64,000 nt of DNA from CALJTV01 sp036821185 (GCA_036821185.1 DAISKD010000002.1:176410-240409); one strand, 5' to 3'; positions 25,519 through 35,500 are shown, counted from the stretch's first letter. Made by a program: numbers and translations. The notes: generated by a model not told the origin, from the letters alone.

Positions 25519-26310
25519 ATGATGGATATAAAACAGGTGGAGGCGGCATGGAACCAGTATATACGTCCGCAGACCTTTCCTCTGACTGTTCGCATGTGTG
25601 CCTCGGAAAGTGAACTTCCAGAAAAGACGCGACTTCCCCAGCGCGACCTTGGGCTGACCATCTCGCTATGTCATGCCGTCACCATGGCGCGGCGTTACGG
25701 CTGGACGATAGCTGTGGATAAATACCAGAGCTGCTACATCGCTGGTATAAGCATGGGATTTTTGTCAATCCTGCCTGACGTCGCTGATGGTAGTCTGCAG
25801 GCATCCCTGGGGCTGTGGGGGATGAGCAAAGAACAGGCGGCAGCCAGCATCAGAAACCTGCCCAAGTTTGAATACGGCAAATACAAATATGCCCTTATAG
25901 CCCCGTTGCACCGCTGCGACTTCGAGCCGCACCTCATCCTCACCTACGGCAGCCCCGGTCAGATATGGGTGTTGCTCTCCTGCTATCTCATGGGGACGGG
26001 CAAAGCAAATCTTGAGGCTACGCTATCTTCCGGTGCCGGGTGCACTGTTTACATCACCCGTGCCATACAGGCGGATGAAGCCCAGTTCGCCATAGTGGGC
26101 ACTGGCGAACGGATTATTGCGCATCCTCAGGACCATGAGTGCGCCTTCTCCATACCCATGAGCAAGATAGAGAAGGTGGTCCAGGGGTTACAGGCGGGCT
26201 ATCAGACCGGTGTCTTCCGCTATCCCATCCCCTCGTTCACTAGGTACAATTCGCAGCACCCGCCGGGCTATGACAAGGTGCGGAGCTATCTCCTGGGCGA
26301 AGGCTCATAG
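25519..26310 (+). CDS. DUF169 family protein
   Basis: 263 residues of the DUF169 family, common in anaerobic archaea and bacteria and without an assigned role. Typical features are ETTRLPQRD-like (here KTRLPQRDLGLTISLCHAVTMARRYGW), a central CYIAGISMGF, the segment APLHRCDFEPHLILTYGSPGQ and the late cysteine-containing HECAFSIPMSKIEK. No membrane segment or signal. ATG 25519 follows GGAGGTGCCGGT. Its 3' end overlaps the convergent SRPBCC gene by 25 bases. Confidence 0.78.
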   Translation: MMDIKQVEAAWNQYIRPQTFPLTVRMCASESELPEKTRLPQRDLGLTISLCHAVTMARRYGWTIAVDKYQSCYIAGISMGFLSILPDVADGSLQASLGLWGMSKEQAAASIRNLPKFEYGKYKYALIAPLHRCDFEPHLILTYGSPGQIWVLLSCYLMGTGKANLEATLSSGAGCTVYITRAIQADEAQFAIVGTGERIIAHPQDHECAFSIPMSKIEKVVQGLQAGYQTGVFRYPIPSFTRYNSQHPPGYDKVRSYLLGEGS

Positions 26311-26786
26311 TGTGGGTTATTTAAAATTGGCTGATGACCACCTTCCTCCAGGATCTTTTTGAGGCTTTCTCCCTCCTCTTTCATATGTTGCCTTATGGCC
26401 TCGAGGTAGCTTTGGGCCAATTTCCGGGATAACGGGCCTAGTCTCAAGTAAATGGTGGCGGTGAAGATACAGCTATTATGTCCGCGTGGCTCGAAAACAA
26501 ACGCACCCTTGGTCATGACGATTGACCATGGGAATGAAGCCCTGTATTCGATCACCCTGCTCGGCACTACCTTAGTGCATACAAAGGTGAACCTGTGGAG
26601 TCGTCCGTGAAGATACTCTTCAAACCGGGCGATTGAGCCCTTTTCAAACGGCTCGCCTTTAGTCCAGCAGACGTCCACATGGCCAGGGTGCCACGATCGG
26701 TAATCGGCTTTTCCTTTGAGGTTCTTGAACCAGTTGAAGACCTTTTCCGGTGCAGCTCTTATTTCTATCGAGTCTGTTAACACCAT
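26286..26786 (-). CDS. SRPBCC/START-like ligand-binding protein
   Basis: 166 residues beginning MVLTDSIEIRAAPEKVFNWF, the opening of the polyketide-cyclase/START-like fold that forms a hydrophobic ligand pocket. FTFVCTKVVPSRVIEYRASFP and a long C-terminal helix (LAQSYLEAIRQHMKEEGESLKKIL) complete the helix-grip pattern. Ligand unknown. I use ATG 26786, since the residues before it do not fit the family. It overlaps the end of the DUF169 gene tail to tail. Confidence 0.75.
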   Translation of the reverse strand: MVLTDSIEIRAAPEKVFNWFKNLKGKADYRSWHPGHVDVCWTKGEPFEKGSIARFEEYLHGRLHRFTFVCTKVVPSRVIEYRASFPWSIVMTKGAFVFEPRGHNSCIFTATIYLRLGPLSRKLAQSYLEAIRQHMKEEGESLKKILEEGGHQPILNNPHYEPSPRR

Positions 26787-26996
26787 CACAGCCTGGTCTC
26801 CGCCAGATATTATGGGCCAAAATGCAAGCACTGGCAATCTAACTGCTACTATGGCATCTTCGTAGCGGAATCTGATTGCACTTTAGTCGTGACTGTGTGC
26901 AGTCAAGCGGGGACAGCACTTGTTTAATTCATCTCCCTCAGGAGCCCGGCTAACGACGCGGAATCCGGTATAGTGGCTTCTTTGCACCGGCTTTGG

Positions 26997-27404
26997 TTAT
27001 TCCATCTCCTGCAGGAGTTGTGCCACCCGCTCCCTTATCTCGTCCCTTATCTTTCTCACCTCTTCGAGCGATTTCCCTTTCGGGTCTTCCAGCCTCCAGT
27101 CCTCGGTGGTGATGAAACTCGCCGGGCAGATGGCTTCCGCTTCGGCACCGCAGCCCATGGTAATCATCCTGTCCGCCTTTTCCACCATGTCAGCCGTGAG
27201 CGCTTTAGGTCTGTTGCCGCTGATGTCGATGCCAACCTCGCGCATCGCCTCAACGACCACTGGGCTCACTTTGTCAGCTGGCTGGGTGCCCGCGGAGTAT
27301 GCCCGCGCCCTGCCTTTTGCCATCTGATTGAAGAAGGCTTCAGCCATCTGACTGCGCCCAGAATTATGCACGCAAACAAAAAGCACGATGGCCTCTTTCT
27401 TCAC
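26997..27404 (-). CDS. arsC: arsenate reductase, low-molecular-weight phosphatase type
   Basis: Reduces arsenate to arsenite through a cysteine cascade fed by thioredoxin. The P-loop CVHNSGRS (Cys11, Arg17) opens the protein, the resolving cysteines lie in MITMGCGAEAEAICP, and DWRLEDPKGKS holds the general-acid Asp. 135 residues is normal. GTG start at 27404 after GGAGGG. It is the last gene of a minus-strand set arsR - Cys/His-rich orf - arsC. No arsenite exporter (arsB/acr3) or arsA is present in the window. Confidence 0.93.
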   Translation of the reverse strand: MKKEAIVLFVCVHNSGRSQMAEAFFNQMAKGRARAYSAGTQPADKVSPVVVEAMREVGIDISGNRPKALTADMVEKADRMITMGCGAEAEAICPASFITTEDWRLEDPKGKSLEEVRKIRDEIRERVAQLLQEME

Positions 27405-27417
27405 CGGTGCATCCCTC

Positions 27418-27502
27418 CGTTATACCTGCCCTTCTGGGGCTGGTCCTTCCCGACTTGCTTCGCATTGCCTTTACAGGGCGTTATACCTGCCCTTCTGGGG
27501 CT
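27418..27502. repeat. tandem 24-bp direct repeat, hairpin-forming, in the ars intergenic region
   Basis: A 24-base sequence beginning CGTTATACCTGCCC and ending GGGGCT occurs at 27418-27441 and again at 27479-27502, 61 bases apart. Each copy contains GCCC-CAGAA-GGGC on the minus strand, a small hairpin. The upstream copy overlaps the stop codon of the 72-residue orf; the downstream copy abuts the arsC ribosome site. Confidence 0.75.
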
Positions 27503-27719
27503 AGTCCTCTTTCTTCAGCTCGGCGAGCTCTCCCTCCACCCTGCTTGCCTCCGCCCTGAGCTGCTTCAGGTACTCCTCGAGGTATTCGATGACTTCCTCC
27601 CTGGTGGGGAAACGCCGCGGCACATACCCGGCGCCGCAGCAACAGCCCCGGTGGTGCCAGCCGTATGGTGGTGGCTGGTAAAAATGCTGCCCGCAGCCGC
27701 AGTCAGGATGATGGCACAT
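27501..27719 (-). CDS. Cys/His-rich small protein with C-terminal coiled coil
   Basis: 72 residues in two parts: a metal-binding-like N-terminus (MCHHPDCGCGQHFYQPPPYGW, then HHRGCCCGAGY) and a charged helix from about residue 38 (TREEVIEYLEEYLKQLRAEASRVEGELAELKKED) that looks like a coiled coil. I do not recognise a named family, though similar Cys-rich plus helix proteins accompany arsR genes in anaerobes. Its place between arsR and arsC suggests binding of arsenite or another soft metal; this is inference. Spacing to arsR is four bases. Confidence 0.75.
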   Translation of the reverse strand: MCHHPDCGCGQHFYQPPPYGWHHRGCCCGAGYVPRRFPTREEVIEYLEEYLKQLRAEASRVEGELAELKKED

Positions 27720-27723
27720 TGTA

Positions 27724-28074
27724 CTACCTCCTCTCTGGACAATACTCCTCGCACGATTGCTCTTCGCCCGTCTCCTCTGTGCTCAGGGCTGCCGCAATGA
27801 GCTTCCGGCATTTCTCCAGTACGTCCTGGTTAACGAAGTAATGGATGTGGTAACCGCGCCTCTCGCCCTTTACCAATCCGATCCCCCTCAGCACCCGCAG
27901 GTGCTGTGACACCGCCGACTGGCTCACCCCCAGCAGGCCGGCCAGCGCGTTGACGCACAGCGCATTCGGATCGCGCTGGCGCAGCAGGGACTTCAGCAGC
28001 TTGAGGCGGGTGGGGTCAGCCAGCGCACTGAAGATAGCCACCTGTTCGTCCGTATTCTGCCAGTTCTCTGCCAA
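27724..28074 (-). CDS. arsR: ArsR-family repressor
   Basis: 116-residue winged-helix repressor: FSALADPTRLKLLKSLL, a recognition helix LGVSQSAVSQHLRVLRGIGLV and the wing GERRGYHIHYFV. The C-terminus holds CEEYC preceded by another Cys (EEQSCEEYCPERR), a cysteine cluster that could form the inducer site, unlike the classical CVC in helix 3; the helix-3 region has a single cysteine (NALCVNAL). TTG start at 28074. The promoter upstream is overlapped by a perfect palindrome. Confidence 0.9.
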   Translation of the reverse strand: MAENWQNTDEQVAIFSALADPTRLKLLKSLLRQRDPNALCVNALAGLLGVSQSAVSQHLRVLRGIGLVKGERRGYHIHYFVNQDVLEKCRKLIAAALSTEETGEEQSCEEYCPERR

Positions 28075-28090
28075 TATTGTAAGTCCTTGC

Positions 28091-28129
28091 TAATATACTT
28101 ATATTACCTATGGGGGCAAAATATGTCAA
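28091..28129 (-). promoter_or_regulatory. arsR promoter with palindromic operator
   Basis: On the minus strand TTGACA (28129-28124), spacer 17, TAATAT (28106-28101), close to consensus. The 16-base inverted repeat TAATATACTTATATTA (28091-28106) covers the -10 and start region, the usual place for ArsR autorepression. Confidence 0.75.
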
Positions 28130-28500
28130 GGCTGAGCCTACGGTCTGTTGCCGGTAGCCTCTGGTCCTCTTTGCGGGCCTATCGCCCCAAAGACGACGCC
28201 GGCGTGTGTGTCCCGCTGTCTTGCCGACCGGATGGCCCGCAGACCTTACAGGCTTACCAGCAGCGAAACAGCTACTGTACAAGGACGAGACAAGCGCTGG
28301 CAGGTGGCTGGCGTAAGATCATAAGCGTGCGGAGCGGACTTGGAGACGGGAGCGACCCAGGGTAACAAAGGCCACTTTCAATTTGAGTATGTAAAGACCG
28401 CCTGAAGATAATAGAGCGAGGTTGAACAAAAGTCAGAAGCTTGCAAAGGTAGTTTAGCGCGTTTTCCAAATGGCTTGACTGTTACCGTTGCTGGATCTTC
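28130..28500. other. intergenic stretch, nothing recognised
   Basis: About 370 bases between divergent promoters of arsR and the RadC-like gene. Open frames are short and without family resemblance; no repeat, RNA fold or array was noticed. Base composition becomes AT-richer toward the right, where the restriction module begins. Confidence 0.5.
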
Positions 28501-28529
28501 TTGTCCTTTCTATTTGCTCAAGCTATAAT
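28501..28529 (+). promoter_or_regulatory. promoter of the radC-like/nuclease-methylase operon
   Basis: TTGTCC (28501-28506), spacer 17, TATAAT (28524-28529), a strong sigma-70-type promoter about 35 bases before the first start codon. Confidence 0.7.
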
Positions 28530-28564
28530 GCCTATAACTGGCAATTTTGGTGAAGGAGCACGCA

Positions 28565-28870
28565 TTGAGACGAGGTGCCCACTGGCAACACCCCGGAGGT
28601 AAATTTCGCGAGCTTGGTTCCGAGACCCTTTCTGATGCTGAGCTTCTATCTATCCTGATCTCACCTGGCATTAGAGGCAAGCCGGCGACAAAGATTGCTG
28701 AGGACATTTTAGCTAAGTTCGGCTCTTTCAAAGGCATGGCAAACCAACCTTTACAAAAACTTTTGGAAATAAAAGGGCTAGGAGATGTCAAAGCCATCAG
28801 AATCGCCGCCGCTTTTGAAATCGCCCGACGCATTGTGAATGAGGTCTTAAAGGATAGTGAGAAGACCTAA
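28565..28870 (+). CDS. RadC N-terminal (helix-hairpin-helix) domain-only protein
   Basis: About 101 residues with the UPF0758/RadC N-terminal signature: REL then LSDAELLSILISPGIRGKPATKIAEDILAKFGS, followed by the helix-hairpin-helix LLEIKGLGDVKAIRIAAAFEIARRI. The JAB/MPN metalloprotease-like domain of full RadC (about 225 residues) is absent and the stop is clean, so this is a one-domain version, not a fragment with a continuing frame. TTG 28565 follows AAGGAG by six bases; TTG 28547 is the alternative. It overlaps the nuclease-methylase start by 14 bases, indicating one operon and a DNA-binding role in it. Confidence 0.78.
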   Translation: MRRGAHWQHPGGKFRELGSETLSDAELLSILISPGIRGKPATKIAEDILAKFGSFKGMANQPLQKLLEIKGLGDVKAIRIAAAFEIARRIVNEVLKDSEKT

Positions 28871-31800
28871 AGTAAGTCAAGTAAAGATTCCAAGCCCTTT
28901 TGAGGCGACGGCTACAAAAACGGAACGTTCCGCCGTGGCCGTCTTGATGCACTGGATGCGCCAGATTATGGAGAAGAAAAACCTGGATTTGGGCCTTCCA
29001 GATGTGGATACCTCTGGCGCCGACAGGAAGTCGCCTGACACCGTCATCTACGAGTCCCGCCGCAGCCAGAATGTTCTCTGCGTTATTGAAGCCAAGCCCC
29101 CTTATTACGATGCTCTTGATGAGGAGGAATTGAAAAAGCCCGCTTGGAACAAAGCAAACAACCGCCATGCCAGATACTTCGCCACCACCAACTTTCAGGA
29201 GCTAATATGGTTCAACACCGAGAAAACCAATGCTCAGAAACCTATCGAGGAGCAGGTTGTCGATAAGTATCACCTTTCTGAGCTGGAAGACCTCAACCTT
29301 ATTGAAGAGCCAAGATATAAAGAAAGCATCATCAGGGAACTGGAAAGGTTCCTGACCAAGCTCTATGCCGTCCACACCGGCAAGGAGCCAGAACCCAAGC
29401 AGGCGATTGACGAGTTTCTCATTTACCGCCTTCACGACAAAATCAGAAGGCTTGCCCGCTACTATGCCACGATAATTGAAAATCAGTGTCATAAAGACAA
29501 AGCCTTCTCCTCCAAATTGAGCAAGTGGTTCAACGACCAGGGCTGGAGCTTTGCCTGGCAGCCTCAGGACTTTGATAAAGCGGCACGGCAGACGGCTTAT
29601 CTCTTGGTGAACAAAATCCTTTTCTATGACCTCCTCCAAGCGAAGCGTCCCGAAAAGCTCGACCCTCTGCAAATTCCACAGGGTTTGACCAAAGGGGCAC
29701 AGCTCCAGAAGATTTTACAGAGCTTCTTTGACGAAGTGCTGAAGATAGACTACGAGACCATCTACACCACCGATTTTATCGACACCATCGCCTTCCCCGA
29801 CCAGAAAGAAGTGGTCGCCGAGGTAAAAGAGCTGGTGTCTATTCTTCAGGAGTACGATTTTTCCAAACTTGGCTACGAAATAATCGGAGGCATCTTCCAG
29901 AAACTCATCCCCCAGGACGAGCGTCATAACCTGGGGCAGTATTTCACCAACCCGGACGTGGTTGACCTCATTCTCTGTTTCTGCCTCAAGCAGGAAAGCG
30001 ACAAGGTCTTTGACCCGTCCTGCGGCGCTGGCACCTTCCTGGTGAGAGCCTACCAGCATAAGAAGCTCATGAACCAGTACCTGAAGCATGAGGACATACT
30101 GGAAACACTGTGGGGCAATGACATCGCCAAGTTCCCCGCCCACCTCTCCACCATAAACCTAGCAATAAATGACCTCTCGGTTGACCGGAACTACCCCAAT
30201 ATCATGCAGGAGGACTTCTTCAACCTGCTCACCACGGTCAACGGTTTTGAGCTACCGGAAAAACAGCGCCGGGTAAAAGCAAAGACTCTTGGCGTGAAAG
30301 AGAGGGAAATAGAGTATCCCCGGTATTTTGATTGTGTGGTCGGCAACCCGCCCTATACCCGCCAAGAAGAGATGGCAGAGATGGCTCCGGAAGACCGCCA
30401 GTATAAGGGTAAACTCATTGATAAAGCGCTACAGGATACCAACGGCAGAAAGCTCGCCGATATTCCCAGAAGGGCTGGCATCTATGTCTATTTCTTTGTT
30501 CATGGTGCCAAGTTCCTCAGGAACGGCGGCAGGTTCGGCTTCGTTGTCTCCGAGTCCTGGCTGGATGTGGACTATGGCAAGGGCTTGCAGGAGTTCTTCC
30601 TGAAAAACTACAAAATCGTTGCCATCATCGGCAGCAAGGTGGAGCGCTGGTTTGAGGATGCCGATATCAATACCTGTATTGTTATTCTGGAAAAGTGCTC
30701 CGGTGATGACCATCGTCGAGAGCGCGATGATAACCTGGTGCGCTTCGTCTACCTCAAAAAGCCCCTGCGCTACTTCATCCCACCAGCCCAGGACATCTGG
30801 GAAAAGCAGGTGGCGAGAATCAACGCCATAAAAGACAAGTTTATGAAGACCATCTTGGCGCACAATGACCTCTATGACGGGGACGATTTCCGCATCTTCC
30901 CCAAAAAGCAAAAGGAGCTCTGGGAAGAAGGCTATGACACCGAGGCGCAGAAGTACACCGGCGCCAAATGGGGTAAATACCTCAGGGCGCCGGACATCTT
31001 TTTCAAGATTCTGGAGAAGGGCAAAGGCAAGCTGGTGCCCTTGAAGCAGATTGCTGAGGTCAAGTTCGGTATCAAGACTGGCGCCAATGAGTTCTTCTAT
31101 CTAACCGAAGAACAGATAAAGCGGCTGGGGATTGAGAAGGAGTTCTGGATGCACCGGGAAAGGGGCAGATGGGTGCCCAACTATGTTATCAAAAGCCCCA
31201 GAGAATGCCGGTCTATCGTGGTTAAGCCGGAAGACCTGAAGTACCGCGTGCTGATGATTCACAAGGATAAAAAGGAGCTTAAAGGTACCAACGTCCTCAA
31301 ATACATTGAGGCAGGCGAACGCAAAGGCTACCACACCAGACCGACCTGCGCTTCAAGGGAGCGGTGGCATGATTTGGGGGAAAGGAAGAGACCCGGTTTA
31401 GTATGGGTGAAGGGTATCTGGGACAGGCATTTTCTACCAGTTACCAGTTTAGCTTATGCTGACCAGCAGTTATATGAGGTATATCCACACAAAGAAGATG
31501 AGGTTAATCTGATTGCTGCGTCCCTTAATTCAACTTTCACAAGCATTTTTGCTGAATTTAACGCAAGGGTAAATCTCGGAGAAGATATTCTCTGGATTGC
31601 AACCTACGAAGCCGCTAATATGTTAGCCATAGACCCGCAAAACGCCCAAGCGCAGCTTCTAAAAACTGGACTTATAGAGGCAATTTACAAGATTTCTAAT
31701 CGCCCCATTGGCTCAGTATTCTCTGAACTTGGTGCCGCTTCTCCTGCTGAAGCGTCCCTGGATAAGGTCAAGCCGGACCGCCGTGAGCTGGATAAAATTA

Positions 31801-32360
31801 TCATGGGTGAAATTCTGGGCTTGACGGACGACGAACAGCTTGAAGTCTACCGGGCGGTAGTTGACCTGGTGAAATCACGGCTGGAAAAAGCCAAAAGCTT
31901 TGGCAAGCGCAAAAAGAGCAAAGAGGGCATTGATATTGACCTGTTGATAAAGCTCGTTATGGAGAAGGTAGGTAACGAGACTCTCGGCAAGTTTTATGCG
32001 GAAAAAGTCTTGAGCCAGCCGTCTCTGGAAACCAAAAGTCTGCCTCCAGCCGGTGGTGATGTCCGCATACAGCAGAGCCTCATGGGCTGGCGGCTTTATT
32101 CTGGCAGACAGAGCATAGACTGTGGTTCAGAGCTGGAAGCCCGCTACCTGAAGGTATGGCTGGAAGCTGGCATGGAGCAGGTGAAGGTTCCCCAAGACGA
32201 AAACTGTCTAGAGGCAATAGTGCCAGAATTAGAAAGCCTGAAGCAAAGGATAGACGAGGTAATAGAGCCCTATCTGAATTCAATCGTCAATGTCAGGGCT
32301 AAGGGCAGAATCCTGCGCCAGTTATGGCAGGAGATAACCAAAGGGGTGCACAGTGATTAG
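28857..32360 (+). CDS. single-chain restriction-modification enzyme (type IIG-like nuclease + N6-adenine methylase)
   Basis: 1167 residues. The N-terminal region resembles HsdR-type PD-(D/E)xK nucleases: SPDTVIYESRRSQ then VLCVIEAKPP (about residues 60-82). The methylase core has the QYFTNPDVVDLIL helix, motif I DPSCGAGTF near 387 and motif IV NPPY near 497, the gamma-type N6-adenine layout of Eco57I-like enzymes. The remaining about 500 residues hold a probable target-recognition region and a C-terminal helical part. The protein could both cut and methylate DNA, so no separate partner is needed. GTG start overlaps the RadC-like gene. The region is AT-richer than its surroundings, suggesting acquisition. 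Confidence 0.85.
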   Translation: MRRPKVSQVKIPSPFEATATKTERSAVAVLMHWMRQIMEKKNLDLGLPDVDTSGADRKSPDTVIYESRRSQNVLCVIEAKPPYYDALDEEELKKPAWNKANNRHARYFATTNFQELIWFNTEKTNAQKPIEEQVVDKYHLSELEDLNLIEEPRYKESIIRELERFLTKLYAVHTGKEPEPKQAIDEFLIYRLHDKIRRLARYYATIIENQCHKDKAFSSKLSKWFNDQGWSFAWQPQDFDKAARQTAYLLVNKILFYDLLQAKRPEKLDPLQIPQGLTKGAQLQKILQSFFDEVLKIDYETIYTTDFIDTIAFPDQKEVVAEVKELVSILQEYDFSKLGYEIIGGIFQKLIPQDERHNLGQYFTNPDVVDLILCFCLKQESDKVFDPSCGAGTFLVRAYQHKKLMNQYLKHEDILETLWGNDIAKFPAHLSTINLAINDLSVDRNYPNIMQEDFFNLLTTVNGFELPEKQRRVKAKTLGVKEREIEYPRYFDCVVGNPPYTRQEEMAEMAPEDRQYKGKLIDKALQDTNGRKLADIPRRAGIYVYFFVHGAKFLRNGGRFGFVVSESWLDVDYGKGLQEFFLKNYKIVAIIGSKVERWFEDADINTCIVILEKCSGDDHRRERDDNLVRFVYLKKPLRYFIPPAQDIWEKQVARINAIKDKFMKTILAHNDLYDGDDFRIFPKKQKELWEEGYDTEAQKYTGAKWGKYLRAPDIFFKILEKGKGKLVPLKQIAEVKFGIKTGANEFFYLTEEQIKRLGIEKEFWMHRERGRWVPNYVIKSPRECRSIVVKPEDLKYRVLMIHKDKKELKGTNVLKYIEAGERKGYHTRPTCASRERWHDLGERKRPGLVWVKGIWDRHFLPVTSLAYADQQLYEVYPHKEDEVNLIAASLNSTFTSIFAEFNARVNLGEDILWIATYEAANMLAIDPQNAQAQLLKTGLIEAIYKISNRPIGSVFSELGAASPAEASLDKVKPDRRELDKIIMGEILGLTDDEQLEVYRAVVDLVKSRLEKAKSFGKRKKSKEGIDIDLLIKLVMEKVGNETLGKFYAEKVLSQPSLETKSLPPAGGDVRIQQSLMGWRLYSGRQSIDCGSELEARYLKVWLEAGMEQVKVPQDENCLEAIVPELESLKQRIDEVIEPYLNSIVNVRAKGRILRQLWQEITKGVHSD

Positions 32361-32517
32361 GGCTGTATCGATCATTGCTGAAGTTCAAACACTGGCACGT
32401 CCCTTGCACGAAACGTCAAGTTGTACGCTACGCTTAGGTTTTCTTCTTCCCTGATCGGTCGGCAGTCTGCGGTTCGCGGTGGAGGGCGGTGTCCGATGGG
32501 CGGGGTACCCTCGAGCC

Positions 32518-32552
32518 TTGTTCGCGGAAGCCTTCTTGTTATAATATAACAA
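32518..32552 (+). promoter_or_regulatory. promoter with palindromic operator before the HgdC-like fusion gene
   Basis: TTGTTC (32518-32523), spacer 16, TATAAT (32540-32545). The perfect inverted repeat TTGTTATAATATAACAA (32536-32552) is centred on the -10, an arrangement that suggests repression by a dimeric regulator not encoded next to it. Confidence 0.6.
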
Positions 32553-32565
32553 TCGGGGATAGCGA

Positions 32566-35500
32566 TTGAAGTTGATGCAGCAGCACGGTGAAAACTCATA
32601 CCTCCTGGGGCTGGACGTCGGCTCGGTGCACGCCAAGCTGGCGCTCGCCGATGAGACCGGGAATGTGCTGCGGCTGGACGTGGAGAAGGTGACCACCAGC
32701 CCCGGCGCCGCAGTGAGCGCACTGCTCAACCGTCTGAGCCGGAGCGTTGACCTGGAGCGGATCGGCGCCGCTGGCATCACCGGGACGGGCAGGGGGCTGA
32801 TACCACGGGAGCTTAACTGGGCGGAGTATACCAGCCCCCTGGCAATCGCCTGCGGGCTACTCCATCGTTACCCCGAGGTGGAGACCATAATACAGGTCGG
32901 GGGACAGACCGCCCTGGTCATCGAGCTGGAGGAGGGGCTGAGCAAGCCGTGGAAGGTGGTCTCCAACCCGCTGTGCGCCGCCGGCACCGGCAGGTTTCTG
33001 GAACAGCAGTGCTACCGGCTGGGGATCAGTCTGGAGGAGTTCGCCAGGCTCGCCCTCGCCTGCGAGGACACTCCACCCCGCATCGCCGCCCGCTGCAGTG
33101 TGTTCGCCAAGACCGACCTCATCCATCTCCAGCAGAAGGGGGCGCCCGTCGAGGCGATGCTTTATGCTTTGTGCGAGAGCGTCGCCCGGATGGTGGTATC
33201 GTTGAAGAAGGGCATGTTTAAGACCCCGGTCTATTTCGTCGGCGGCGTCGCCGCCAATGCCGCCATCTTGAAGGCGCTGAGTGAGTTGATCTCGGAGAGG
33301 AACGGCTGCCCCGTCAGCCTCGAGGTGCCGAGCGACCATCTGTATATCGAGGCCATCGGCGCCGCGCTGCTCTCGAAGGGGAAGAGCTCGCGCGTCACTT
33401 TGCTCCAGCCGCCGACTTCGGAGCAGCGCTATTTTAAGCTGCCGCCACTGGCACCGGTGACCGACGCCGGGACGGGGGACGGGGCGGTGATAACCGAGCC
33501 CTGCGCCGGCTATCTGGGCGTGGACGTGGGCTCCACCAGCACCAAGGCGGTGATACTCGATGAGTCGGGAAAGAGGGTGCTGGCGAAGCACTACCTGATG
33601 ACCGCGGGCAGACCGGTGGAGGCGGTGAAGGAGGTGTTCCGTAATTTACTGAGGAAGGGCGCCGATAAGGTGAAGGTGCTCGGCGCCGGCGTCACCGGCT
33701 CCGGCAGGTACCTCATCGGCAGCCTCATCGGCGCCGACCTGATAAAGAATGAGATAACCGCCCAGGCGAGGGCTGCCGCCGAGATCGATAACGATGCCGA
33801 TATCATCGAGATCGGCGGTCAGGACTCGAAGCTGGTGATCAAGAGGCACGGGACGGTGGTGGACTATCAGATGAATAAGGCATGCGCCGCCGGCACCGGC
33901 AGTTTCATCGATGAGCTCGCCGAGATGCTCGGCGTCTCGGTGAAGGACGGCGAGTTCGCCCGCCTGGCATTTTCCGCACCTTATACCATCGACCTCGGCA
34001 CCAGATGCGCCGCTTTTATGGGACAGGCGGTCGCCTCGGTGCAGCAGGACGGCGTGCCGCTGGAGGTGATCACCGCCAGCCTGGCGAATTCTATCGCCAG
34101 GAACTATCTGTCCAAGGTGGTGGGTACCAGGAAGCTGGGTAAGAAGGTCATCCTCACCGGCGCCGTGTTCTATAACCAGGCGGTGGTCTCCGCCTTTAGG
34201 GAGCAGCTTAAGGACAGGACCCTCATCGTCGCCGAGCATAAGGAGGTCAGCGGCGCCATCGGCGCCGCCCTGCTGGCAAAGGAGCAGATGCCACACACTC
34301 AGTCCCGGTTTAAGGGGTTCCAGCAGGTCATCGATAGTCAGTACAGTTTTTCCACCTTTGTGTGTAAGAGCTGCGATAATAATTGCACCATCACCAGGAT
34401 GCAGCCCCCCGGGGAGAAGCCCACTTTCTACGGGAGCCGCTGCGACCGTTATGATAGTACCATCAGCCGGGAGCGGATGGCGACCTTCTTCGACGAGCGG
34501 GAGAGGCTGTTGCTGCGGGAATATCGGGAGGGGGCGGGCAGCGGTCCCACCGTGGGCATACCCCGGGCACTGTTTGTCTATGACTATGCACCGCTGCTCC
34601 TCGGTTTTCTTAATGAGCTGGGTGTCAAAGTGGTGCTGTCCCCGAAGACGAACAAGGAGGTCATCGAGAAGTCGGTGGAGCTGAGCTACACCGATGGTTG
34701 TTTCCCTCTGAAGCTGGACCACGGGCACGTCCACAGCCTTAAGGACAGCGTGGACTTCATCCTTTATCCCTGCGCCATCCGTCTCGGGGTGAAGGACGGC
34801 GCCGAGAACCAGAAGTACGCCTGTCCGCTGGTCCAGGCCTCGCCGTTTATCGTCCGCCAGGTGTTCGATATCGGAGAGCGGCTGCTGGTCCCGTTCATCG
34901 ATTTCAGCCACGGCTATGAGACCACCATAGAAAGCCTGGCAGACGTTGCCACGAAGATGGGCTTCAGCCGGAGCGCCGGCAGAAGGGCTGCCCGGGCGGG
35001 GATCGATGCGCAGGAGCGTTTCGAGGCGGACAGGACGGCGCTGGGCAAAAGGCTGCTGGAAGAGCTGCACAGCAGCGATAAGCTGGGCGTGGTCATCTTC
35101 GCCCGGTCGTATATGGCTCAGGACTCCGGCGCCAACCTGGGCATCGCCGAGAAGCTGGCACAGCTCGGCGTGGTGCCCATACCGCTCGATTTTCTGCCCC
35201 TGGCTTCGGTGGACCCGAAGCGGTACAGCGACCGCCCCTACTGGCTGTCGGAGAGCAAGCACATCGCCGGGGCGGCTATCACCCGGGCTGACCCGCAGTT
35301 GTTCGGGCTGGTGGTGACCAATTTCGGCTGCGGCCCCAACTCCTTTGTCCTCAGGGTAGTGGAGGACATCATGGGCGAGAAGCCGCTGGGGCAACTGGAG
35401 ATAGACGAACACGCTGCCGAAGCCGGCATCGTCACCCGGCTGGAGGCTTTCGTGGACACCATCATCGGTTTTGCTAAAGCCGCCGGTGGGCGCAGGCTGG

